Positions 7,420 to 14,130 of a stretch of DNA of 19,945 bases are shown here, piece after piece. The stretch is from an uncultured Eubacteriales bacterium (GTDB lineage: Bacteria > Bacillota > Clostridia > UBA1381 > UBA9506). The position numbers and the translations under genes were made by a program. The stretch is taken from the NCBI GenBank assembly GCA_902478395.1, contig CABSKZ010000013.1, positions 1 through 19,945 of the forward strand, written 5' to 3'. The first letter of the stretch is position 1, and every line of letters begins with the position of its first letter. Under the pieces are notes generated by a model. That model was not told where the DNA came from and searched no databases. It was given only the letters and a program-made list of their open reading frames with translations.

Positions 7420-8427
7420 TTATTTTATGTTTTTGATTGCTTTCTCCGCATAGCTGTTGTTTACAAGCTTATCATACGGCGCTTTCTCCTTCAGTTCACC
7501 CGCTGAGGTCATAACCGTTTGCAGCAACTCAAACGGCGCTTCTTTTAAAACCGGATCGCTATTCCAGACGTCAATGTCCTTATACCGCTGAACAACGGTT
7601 GTCAGGATATCCAATTCCGTATCCGGAAACGCATCTTGAATCACCGCCGCAACCTCTGCCGCAGAATGCTCTGCTACCCAGATCTGGCCTTTATAGACAG
7701 CGTTCGTAAACCTTTGGATGATATCCGTGTTCTTTTTCATGTAGCTCTTCTTTGCACAATATGTTGTGTATGGAATTTCACCGCTGTCCTGGCCGATTGA
7801 TGCCAGTATGTAGCCTTTGTTCTCCTGTTCGATCATGGAAGCTGTCGGCTCAAACAGGTTGACATACTCCGCATTTCCGCCGGCAAATGCACCCGCCAGC
7901 AAAGAAAACTGGATGCTGTCATCCAAAACCAAATCCTTTGCCGGGTCCAGACCGTTCTGCTTCAACACGTATTCGAACGTCATGTAAGGTACGCCGCCCT
8001 TTCTCCCCGGAATAACAGTTTTCCCCCGGAGCTGTTCCCATGAAAAGCTGTCAACCTTATCCCTGCCCACCAGGAAGGAGCCATCCCGTTTGGTCAACTG
8101 GGAAAATACCTCGACATAGTCCTCTTTGCCTTCGTTGTAGACGTAAATTGCGGCTTCCGGACCTGACAGCCCAATATCAATCTGGTTGGACAGCAACGCG
8201 GACATGACCTTGTCTGTCCCCTGTAAATTAGAAAGCTCCAGTTCAAGCCCTTCCTCGGCAAAATACCCATTTGCGATTGCGGCATACTGCGGCGCGTAAA
8301 ACACAGAATGGGTGACCTCTCCAACTTTCAACTTTGTTAGTCCATCGTTTTTCTGACAGGCCGAAAAAACTCCCAGCGCCATGACCAGAGACAATGCGGC
8401 ACACAGGCCGGCTTTCCATCTTTTCAT
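7420..8427 (-). CDS. ABC importer substrate-binding lipoprotein, NMT1/NitT-TauT family
   Basis: Extracellular solute-binding lipoprotein that delivers its ligand to the permease encoded just before it. The 335-residue product has a signal peptide (basic MKRWK, then a hydrophobic stretch). The likely lipobox is VFSAC with Cys24 as the lipidated residue; Phe at the -3 position is slightly unusual. The mature part fits the NMT1/THI5-like fold: FYAPQYAAIANGYFAEEGL near the N-terminus, LLSNQIDIGLSGPEAAI, and LRGKTVIPGRKGG. That family binds sulfonates, nitrate, or thiamine-pyrimidine precursors. The ligand here cannot be assigned, and I see no TPP riboswitch or metabolic neighbour to decide it. 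The ATG at 8425-8427 has an AGGAGG site 7 nt upstream. It is the last gene of a three-gene operon, followed by a terminator. Confidence 0.9.
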   Translation of the reverse strand: MKRWKAGLCAALSLVMALGVFSACQKNDGLTKLKVGEVTHSVFYAPQYAAIANGYFAEEGLELELSNLQGTDKVMSALLSNQIDIGLSGPEAAIYVYNEGKEDYVEVFSQLTKRDGSFLVGRDKVDSFSWEQLRGKTVIPGRKGGVPYMTFEYVLKQNGLDPAKDLVLDDSIQFSLLAGAFAGGNAEYVNLFEPTASMIEQENKGYILASIGQDSGEIPYTTYCAKKSYMKKNTDIIQRFTNAVYKGQIWVAEHSAAEVAAVIQDAFPDTELDILTTVVQRYKDIDVWNSDPVLKEAPFELLQTVMTSAGELKEKAPYDKLVNNSYAEKAIKNIK

Positions 8428-8477
8428 ACAATATCCTCCTTAAACTAAATATCGCAGGGACATTTTCATGCCCCGCA

Positions 8478-9311
8478 TTACCTCCTGCTCCTGTTTTTGC
8501 GGACAATCAACTTTTCAAGCAGCACGACAAATTCATACAGTATCGCCGCAAACACCGCAAGAATGATGACACTCGCCATCACCAAATCGAGCTGAAATAC
8601 CTGGCCGCCATATACAATCAGATAGCCCAGCCCGGCCTTTGATACAAGGAACTCTCCCGCGATGACACCAACCAGCGACAAGCCAATGTTAATTTTCATG
8701 GAGTTAATCAGCGTTCCTAGATTGGAAGGGAACACGATTTTACTAAAAATTTGAGCCTTACTCGCTCCAAAAGTCTGGGCCATTTTTATCATCTCTTTAT
8801 CAGTATTCAGAAACCCGTTTAAAAGTTCCATAATTGTCACAATTAATGAAATTGCCAGCGCCATCACGATGATTGCCTGCATCCCCGCACCGACCCAGAT
8901 GATGATAATCGGCCCAAGCGCGATCTTCGGCAGGCTGTTGAGCACAACCAGATACGGTTCAAATATTCTCGACAATGTACTGGACCACCAGAGCAAAATC
9001 GCAAACAAGACACCGAACATGACGCCCAGCAGGAACCCAAGCAGTGTTTCAAAGCAGGTCACGCCAAGATGATGCATCAGCCCGTTGCCCGTCAGGTTCA
9101 AAAATGTTTTCACGATTCGTGATGGCTGCGATGTGATAAAGCTGTCGATGATCTTTAAGTTCGCCAACACTTCCCACAGAACCAGCAGGAGAATTAGGAT
9201 AGAAATTTGCACAGCTAAAATCCCATATTTCTTTAGCGCAACCCTGCGGAGATAATCCTTCCGTTCCAGTGACAGGGTTTCCAGCTTGGAAGAAGCCTTT
9301 TTTTCAGACAT
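8478..9311 (-). CDS. ABC importer permease, NitT/TauT/SsuC type
   Basis: Inner-membrane permease of the importer, with about six helices (roughly 31-50, 88-108, 118-140, 143-163, 205-222, 243-264). It is 277 residues, normal for the BPD_transp_1 family. The cytoplasmic EAA loop that contacts the ATPase is visible at 177-196 (MAQTFGASKAQIFSKIVFPS), and ITSQPSRIVKTF near the N-terminus is typical of SsuC/TauC-like permeases. The ATG at 9309-9311 overlaps the end of the ATPase gene by 8 nt, which implies coupling. The lipoprotein gene starts 50 nt after its stop with its own strong ribosome binding site, consistent with the binding protein being made in excess. Transporter class is firm; substrate is unknown. 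Confidence 0.93.
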   Translation of the reverse strand: MSEKKASSKLETLSLERKDYLRRVALKKYGILAVQISILILLLVLWEVLANLKIIDSFITSQPSRIVKTFLNLTGNGLMHHLGVTCFETLLGFLLGVMFGVLFAILLWWSSTLSRIFEPYLVVLNSLPKIALGPIIIIWVGAGMQAIIVMALAISLIVTIMELLNGFLNTDKEMIKMAQTFGASKAQIFSKIVFPSNLGTLINSMKINIGLSLVGVIAGEFLVSKAGLGYLIVYGGQVFQLDLVMASVIILAVFAAILYEFVVLLEKLIVRKNRSRR

Positions 9312-10071
9312 GGACGTCCAACTCCTTCCATATTAAATTGAAATATTTACTGAAATTCTTATCCTCCCGGCACGCCAGCGGTGTCCGGTTTTTGATGTCG
9401 TCAAATTCCACGGTATGAATGTTGTGAATCGTCGCGGGACGTTTGGTCAGCACGACAATCCGGTCGGACATGGAAATGCTCTCTGGTATGTCGTGCGTTA
9501 CCATTATCGTTGTTTTATGTTCTTTTTTGATAATTTGATACACGTCGTCCGTCACTGCCAACCGCGTCTGGTAATCCAACGCCGAAAACGCCTCGTCTAA
9601 AAGCAGAATTTCCGGTTTTGTCACAAGCGTCCGAATCAGCGCGGCGCGCTGGCGCATTCCTCCGGAGAGCTGTGCCGGATAATGCTCCCGGAATTCATAG
9701 AGACCATACGTTTTTAACAACTCGTCCGCATACGCCTCGTTCTCCCCTGTCAGTTCCCCGCGGATTTCCAGCCCCAGAAGGACATTGCGGCGGATGGTCC
9801 TCCAGTCCAGAAGATTGTCCTTTTGCAGCATATATCCGACTTTCGGAGAAATTCCAGTTGTGCTTTCCCCGTCTATGTAGATCTTTCCCGAAGTTGGCTC
9901 TAACAAACCGCATATGATGGACAACAATGTGGATTTCCCGCAGCCGCTGGGACCGACTATGCTGACAAATTCGCCTTCATTCACATCGAAGCTGATAGAT
10001 TCAATGGCATTTACCTCACTGTTCGTATCCTGATATTTCATCGCAATATTCTCTATCTGAAGCACACTCAT
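9304..10071 (-). CDS. ABC importer ATP-binding protein, NitT/TauT/SsuB type
   Basis: Cytoplasmic ATPase powering the importer; 255 residues, normal length. Walker A GPSGCGKST is at 40-48, the Q loop around Gln83 (MLQKDNLLDW), the signature LSGGMRQR at 135-142, Walker B plus D loop ILLLDEAFSALD at about 155-166, and the switch His193 in VTHD. The LLDWRT segment after the Q loop is common in SsuB/TauB/ThiZ-like ATPases. A GAGGTGG ribosome binding site precedes the ATG at 10069-10071. It is the first gene of the operon ATPase-permease-lipoprotein. A weak promoter candidate (CCGACA, 17 nt, TAATAT; minus strand 10142-10114) lies upstream and is overlapped by an inverted repeat. Confidence 0.94.
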   Translation of the reverse strand: MSVLQIENIAMKYQDTNSEVNAIESISFDVNEGEFVSIVGPSGCGKSTLLSIICGLLEPTSGKIYIDGESTTGISPKVGYMLQKDNLLDWRTIRRNVLLGLEIRGELTGENEAYADELLKTYGLYEFREHYPAQLSGGMRQRAALIRTLVTKPEILLLDEAFSALDYQTRLAVTDDVYQIIKKEHKTTIMVTHDIPESISMSDRIVVLTKRPATIHNIHTVEFDDIKNRTPLACREDKNFSKYFNLIWKELDVHV

Positions 10072-10117
10072 AAAACCACCTCACGTTTCCTTTCTTGTGT
10101 TCATATTACCAATATAT

Positions 10118-10147
10118 TAAAACCGGAAGCGTTTGGTGTCGGTTTTA
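10118..10147. promoter_or_regulatory. Inverted repeat, possible operator of the ABC importer operon
   Basis: TAAAACCG at 10118-10125 is exactly repeated in inverted orientation as CGGTTTTA at 10140-10147, with 14 nt between. The half-site centres are 22 bp apart, about two helical turns. The arms overlap the ends of a weak putative minus-strand promoter (-35 at 10137-10142, -10 at 10114-10119). That is the arrangement expected for a repressor site. It could instead be a leader hairpin or chance. Confidence 0.4.
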
Positions 10148-10183
10148 CGGGAATTTATGTTTTGAAAAGCTACTTATAAGCAC

Positions 10184-10211
10184 AAAAAAAGAGATTCCAA
10201 GAGGAATCTCT
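10184..10211 (-). terminator. Terminator at the end of the recJ-to-exonuclease run
   Basis: On the minus strand AGAGATTCC pairs perfectly with GGAATCTCT around a TCTT loop, followed by a run of T. It lies about 20 nt after the exonuclease stop and is the only strong terminator seen downstream of recJ on this strand. Confidence 0.93.
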
Positions 10212-10230
10212 TTCAAATCTGCTATCCCAA

Positions 10231-11079
10231 TTATTCTTGTTCCATTTCCAGTTTTCTGCACCGTTTTTTATATTTCACTACATCGCCGTAGGTCAGCAGA
10301 ATTTCTACTGTACATGACAGGTCGATACCGCATTTTTTACACCGCTGCAACGATACGAATTTTTTTCCCTGCCTGCGCCAGTCCCGCTTTTTTTTCAAAA
10401 AACGTCCGCAGTCTGGGCAATGCATCCACAATTCATTTTTCTTTACAGCAGGATTGGCAAGGTCCGTAATATGGATGTTTTTATAATGCTGGTTCAACTG
10501 GGAAGCATCTACAATATATGGCGTGAACTTCTTTTCCTCAAAGATCCTGACGAATACTTCACCCGACAGCGATGCGTCTACCAGCGCGTCATGCAGCTTC
10601 TCCTCGTCATACCGGAGCGGAAATACATCCGCAGCAATTTTTAATCCCATCTGCTGCTGACCGCTATGTTTTGAAAGGATTCTGGTCGCATATTTCTGCA
10701 AATCCGCAAACCGTTTTAAAAACCCCAAATTGATTTCTTTATTATAATACAAGCAGTTTTCCCGCAGAATGGAAGCGTCCTGCATCCCCCAGGACATCAA
10801 AACACTATCCTGGCCGATGAATTGTCGAAATTCCTTAATCGCCCTATTGAAGGGAACGCCCTCCTCCCGGAGCAGTTCCATCGTGATGCCCGTCATCCCC
10901 TCTACCGTAGGCTCCATATGCTGATACAGCGCCGGCCGTATCAGGCGGCTGAACGCACCTGCATATTCCAGTTTTTTGTTGTATTTCACCGCGCCGATTT
11001 GGATAATCTCATCCGGACACTTGCGTTTCACCGCCTTTGCATACCGGTTCCACTCCAAATCAAAAATGATGTAATCCAT
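10231..11079 (-). CDS. DEDDh-family 3'-5' exonuclease with C-terminal zinc ribbon
   Basis: Predicted exonuclease of the DnaQ/RNase T superfamily, removing nucleotides from 3' ends of DNA or RNA with two metal ions. In the 282-residue product, motif I FDLEW gives Asp7 and Glu9, motif II has Asp101 (SWGMQDASIL), and motif III HDALVDA has His163 and Asp168, i.e. the DEDDh pattern. The fold ends near residue 185. A C-terminal extension carries CPDC (221-224) and CKKC (247-250), a probable zinc ribbon. The overall form resembles KapD/ERI1-like exonucleases, but I cannot choose between DNA and RNA substrates. The ATG at 11077-11079 has a GAAGGGG site upstream. It lies 21 nt after ung and is the last gene of the run, followed by a terminator. 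Confidence 0.85.
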   Translation of the reverse strand: MDYIIFDLEWNRYAKAVKRKCPDEIIQIGAVKYNKKLEYAGAFSRLIRPALYQHMEPTVEGMTGITMELLREEGVPFNRAIKEFRQFIGQDSVLMSWGMQDASILRENCLYYNKEINLGFLKRFADLQKYATRILSKHSGQQQMGLKIAADVFPLRYDEEKLHDALVDASLSGEVFVRIFEEKKFTPYIVDASQLNQHYKNIHITDLANPAVKKNELWMHCPDCGRFLKKKRDWRRQGKKFVSLQRCKKCGIDLSCTVEILLTYGDVVKYKKRCRKLEMEQE

Positions 11080-11100
11080 TTGAGCTGCCCCTTCTGATTT

Positions 11101-11796
11101 TTACACTTTCTCACCATCCATATGCACAGATGGAATCGACCAGTCAACCGGCTGTTTTCCCATCCGTTCCAGCAGCGTATTCACCTTGCTGAAATGGCGG
11201 CAGCCGAAAAAGCCGCGGCTTGCGGAAAGTGGGCTGGGATGTGCTGCCATCAGCACAAAATGCCTGCTGTTAGTAATCAGCGGGAGCTTGTCCTTCGCGT
11301 TTTTCCCCCAGAGCAGGAAAATAACGGGATCCTCTCGCTCGTTAAGCCGGGAGATGACGTTATCCGTAAACGTTGTCCAGCCGAGGTCCTTATGTGAGTT
11401 TGGCTGCCCTTCCCGCACGGTCAGAACCGTGTTTAGGAGCATAACGCCCTGTTGCGTCCACGGCACAAGATAACCGTTGTCCGGTATGGGAAGCCCCAAA
11501 TCCGCTTTTATTTCAAGAAAAATATTCACCAGGGAGGGCGGAGGCTCCACCCCCTTCTGCACGGAAAATGCCAACCCGTGCGCCTGCCCTGCGCCATGGT
11601 AAGGGTCCTGCCCCAGAAGCAGCACCTTTACGTCGCCGTATGGCGTGTATTTCAGGGCGTTAAAAATATTATCCATCGTTGGGTAGACGGTATGCCTCCG
11701 GTATTCCTCCGCCAGCTTACGGCGAAGCTTTTGGTAATATTCCTTGTTGAATTCCTCACCGATGACCTCGTCCCAGTCGTTGCCCAATTGTATCAT
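11101..11796 (-). CDS. ung: Uracil-DNA glycosylase, family 1
   Basis: Base-excision repair enzyme that removes uracil from DNA. The 231-residue product has all family-1 signatures: GQDPYHGAGQAHGLAFSV starting at residue 62 (catalytic Asp64, stacking Phe77), LLNTVLTV with the uracil-contacting Asn122, and HPSPLSASRGF at 186-196 with catalytic His186 and the intercalation loop. Length is typical. The ATG at 11794-11796 has a GGGGAGA site upstream. nrdR ends 20 nt before it and the exonuclease begins 21 nt after it, so it is embedded in the operon. Sitting next to nrdR is functionally sensible, since both bear on the nucleotide pool and its misincorporation, but that link is inference. Confidence 0.97.
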   Translation of the reverse strand: MIQLGNDWDEVIGEEFNKEYYQKLRRKLAEEYRRHTVYPTMDNIFNALKYTPYGDVKVLLLGQDPYHGAGQAHGLAFSVQKGVEPPPSLVNIFLEIKADLGLPIPDNGYLVPWTQQGVMLLNTVLTVREGQPNSHKDLGWTTFTDNVISRLNEREDPVIFLLWGKNAKDKLPLITNSRHFVLMAAHPSPLSASRGFFGCRHFSKVNTLLERMGKQPVDWSIPSVHMDGEKV

Positions 11797-11816
11797 AAAC
11801 GTTTCTCCCCTGTCCG

Positions 11817-12269
11817 CTATTTTTTCAGCAGCTTGTTCACTTCCTCCAGGAAGGTATTGATGTCCTTAAACTGGCGGTAGACGGACGCAAACCGGACATA
11901 GGCCACCTCATCGATGGATTTGAGCCGGTCCATTACCATCTCCCCGATTTTGTCGGAGGAAATCTCCCGTTCCAGAAGGTTTTGTGATGCCGTTTCAATT
12001 TCATACACGATATGTTCCATATCGCTCGTCGGCACAGGGCGTTTCTCGCATGCGCGCATGATGCCGTTTAATAGTTTTTGCGCGTCAAACATCTGGCGTG
12101 AGCCGTCCTTTTTCACGACCATCAACGGGATGTTTTCAATTTTTTCATAGGTGGTAAACCGTTTGGAGCAGTTCAGGCACTCCCGCCTGCGGCGGATTGC
12201 TTCGCCCTCGTCAGTCGGGCGGGAATCAATTACCTTGCTTTCCTCGAATTCACAATAAGGACATTTCAT
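11817..12269 (-). CDS. nrdR: Transcriptional repressor NrdR
   Basis: Zinc-finger/ATP-cone repressor that senses ATP/dATP and represses ribonucleotide reductase genes by binding NrdR boxes. The 150-residue length is standard. The zinc ribbon uses Cys3, Cys6, Cys31 and Cys34 (MKCPYC and CLNC), with the conserved RRRRECLNCSKRFTTYE helix. The ATP-cone follows at about 49-139 (VVKKDGSRQMFD onward). The ATG at 12267-12269 overlaps the hemZ stop as ATGA, so it is coupled to hemZ. I saw no ribonucleotide reductase gene in the window. Confidence 0.97.
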   Translation of the reverse strand: MKCPYCEFEESKVIDSRPTDEGEAIRRRRECLNCSKRFTTYEKIENIPLMVVKKDGSRQMFDAQKLLNGIMRACEKRPVPTSDMEHIVYEIETASQNLLEREISSDKIGEMVMDRLKSIDEVAYVRFASVYRQFKDINTFLEEVNKLLKK

Positions 12270-13468
12270 AATGACAACTCCTCTGCTGTTAAAAATTCTC
12301 TGATATATTGTTTTCTTGCCTTGATTTCCTCAATCCGGTTAATATATTCTATGACATCCTTAAAATTGAAAATGCGTTCAATCTGGTCCCCTCGCACCAG
12401 TTTGGAAACGCCTCCGACGCCCATGGCGACGACGGACTGGATTTCCTCCATCATGCAGATATTATACAGCCCTTCAAAGCCCGGCTTACAGAAGCCTGTA
12501 TTTTCCTGATTTCCCAGCACAGCTTTCACATTTTTCTGCCGGTATAAATAGTACGGCTCATAGCCGCACAAATCCATTTTTTCATAGGCATAACCCATCA
12601 TTTCATCTACAGCACCGCCATCCGGCGCGGGCAGGGCCGCTTCCTGCGCGTTTAAGCGGGCAGCGCGTTTAACGCTCATCGTATGCACTGTGATGTTTTC
12701 CGGTTCGAGTGCCGCAACGCGGTCGAGCGTATGGCGGAAATCTGCTGTGGTCTCACCAGGCAGGCCCGCTATCACATCCATGTTGATTGCACCAAACCCG
12801 AACTCTCGCGCAAGTCTGTACGCCGTCTCAATTTGTTCCACCGTATGCTTTCTGCCGATAAGATCCAGGGTTTTCTGGTTCATGCTCTGCGGATTGATGC
12901 TGATGCGGTCCACGCCATATTCCCTCATGACCGATAGCTTGTCCTTCGTGATAGTGTCCGGCCGCCCTGCCTCGACACAAAACTCTCGGACGCCGGACAG
13001 GTCAAAGCTCTGCACCAGCTTCCTCAGCAGGTTTTTCATCTCCAATGATAGCAAGGTCGTGGGTGTTCCTCCGCCGATATAGACCGTTTCGATCAGCAAC
13101 CCCATTTCCTGTACAATTCGGGCGGTTTCCCCGATTTCCTCAAATAGAGCGTCCAGATAGGGCTGCATATAGCGTCCCATTTTGTCCATCCCCATAGACG
13201 CGAACGAGCAGTACACACAGCGCGACGGGCAAAACGGGATGTCCACATACAGGCTGATGCTGCCGGGGCGGATGGTTTTCACAACCTCCCGTTCCTTTTT
13301 TGCAATCGCCAGCGCGATATTGATTTTTCCTTCGCTGACCCCAAATTCCGTCCGCAGCGACTCCCGAACTTCCGCGTCGCTTTTGCCCAATTCCAGCAGC
13401 TTAACCACGCGCTTCACTGGGCGGATACCCGTCAACGCCCCCCACAATGGACTATCCGTCGTATTCAT
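12266..13468 (-). CDS. hemZ: HemZ-type radical SAM protein (coproporphyrinogen III oxidase-like), short N-terminus
   Basis: Radical SAM enzyme of the HemN/HemZ group, annotated as oxygen-independent coproporphyrinogen III dehydrogenase in haem synthesis. The 4Fe-4S/SAM motif is CPSRCVYC with Cys80, Cys84 and Cys87. GGGTPT is at 133-138 and VEAGRPDT near 165-172. HemZ-specific stretches LTGIRPVK (12-19), RISINPQS and YYLYRQKN are clear. I chose ATG at 13468 because GGAAAGG precedes it by about 7 nt. Earlier in-frame starts reach to 13537 but lie deeper inside the preceding hydrolase gene. At 400 residues it is about 100 shorter than B. subtilis HemZ: the region normally before W-G-x-L-T-G-I-R-P is missing. 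Whether it makes haem, or does something else in an anaerobe without other haem genes in view, is open. Confidence 0.88.
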   Translation of the reverse strand: MNTTDSPLWGALTGIRPVKRVVKLLELGKSDAEVRESLRTEFGVSEGKINIALAIAKKEREVVKTIRPGSISLYVDIPFCPSRCVYCSFASMGMDKMGRYMQPYLDALFEEIGETARIVQEMGLLIETVYIGGGTPTTLLSLEMKNLLRKLVQSFDLSGVREFCVEAGRPDTITKDKLSVMREYGVDRISINPQSMNQKTLDLIGRKHTVEQIETAYRLAREFGFGAINMDVIAGLPGETTADFRHTLDRVAALEPENITVHTMSVKRAARLNAQEAALPAPDGGAVDEMMGYAYEKMDLCGYEPYYLYRQKNVKAVLGNQENTGFCKPGFEGLYNICMMEEIQSVVAMGVGGVSKLVRGDQIERIFNFKDVIEYINRIEEIKARKQYIREFLTAEELSL

Positions 13469-14096
13469 TACAGTACCTTTCCCATTCATAGACTTCATTG
13501 TGCTGTTTCTCATACCCAATAGTGGTTTCCGGTCCATGACCCGGATAAACCTTCACACCATCGTCCAAAACAAACAGCCTCTCCTTGATGGACCTCACAA
13601 TTTCTTTCAGATTTCCCGTCGGCAGGTCGCAGCGCCCTATCCCCTCTCGAAACAGGGTATCGCCCGAAAAGAGCACATCGCCGCAAAGCAGGCACATGCC
13701 GCCGCTTGTATGCCCCGGCGTCTGGATGGCCCGGAACGAATATTGGCCCGAGGAAATCACCGCGCCGTCTCCCAGCAGAACATCCGGCGGCTCCGGCTGA
13801 TGATGCAGGCCGAACCCACGCATCAGATTTACATTGCTGTCTAGATAGTTCTCCTTTTCACGCTCTGAAAGCACAATTTTTGCCCCGGTTCTTTCCTTTA
13901 CAGCATTGACCGCGCCGATATGATCGCTGTGGCAATGTGTGACGACGATATATTTCACACGGTAACTGTTTTTTTCAATTTCAGCCAGAATTTTTTCCGC
14001 ATCCCCGCCCGGATCGATAACCAGCAATTCATTTGCGTCCCCAGCGAGATAGCAGTTTTCCATAATACTTCCCACTACAATGGTTTTCAGTATCAT
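13452..14096 (-). CDS. Metallo-beta-lactamase-fold hydrolase (glyoxalase II/YcbL-like)
   Basis: Small cytoplasmic MBL-fold hydrolase of 214 residues, normal for YcbL-like proteins. The binuclear metal site is complete: THCHSDH gives His54, His56, Asp58 and His59; TPGHTSGG gives His129; FSGDTLF gives Asp146; YPGHGPET gives His187. The compact form without the glyoxalase II substrate-binding helical domain fits YcbL-type rather than classical GloB. The substrate (a thioester or other small metabolite) is unknown. The ATG at 14094-14096 has a GAGGAAGGA site. It lies 34 nt after rel and overlaps the chosen hemZ start by 17 nt. The same gene order occurs in many Clostridia. Confidence 0.92.
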   Translation of the reverse strand: MILKTIVVGSIMENCYLAGDANELLVIDPGGDAEKILAEIEKNSYRVKYIVVTHCHSDHIGAVNAVKERTGAKIVLSEREKENYLDSNVNLMRGFGLHHQPEPPDVLLGDGAVISSGQYSFRAIQTPGHTSGGMCLLCGDVLFSGDTLFREGIGRCDLPTGNLKEIVRSIKERLFVLDDGVKVYPGHGPETTIGYEKQHNEVYEWERYCNEYDG

Positions 14097-14130
14097 ATTC
14101 CTGTCCTTCCTCTATTTAAATATCCGGCTT

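Noticed and set aside
13469..13537. Earlier hemZ start at 13537
   Set aside because: It would overlap the hydrolase gene by 86 nt and adds residues without family resemblance; ATG 13468 has a better placed ribosome binding site.
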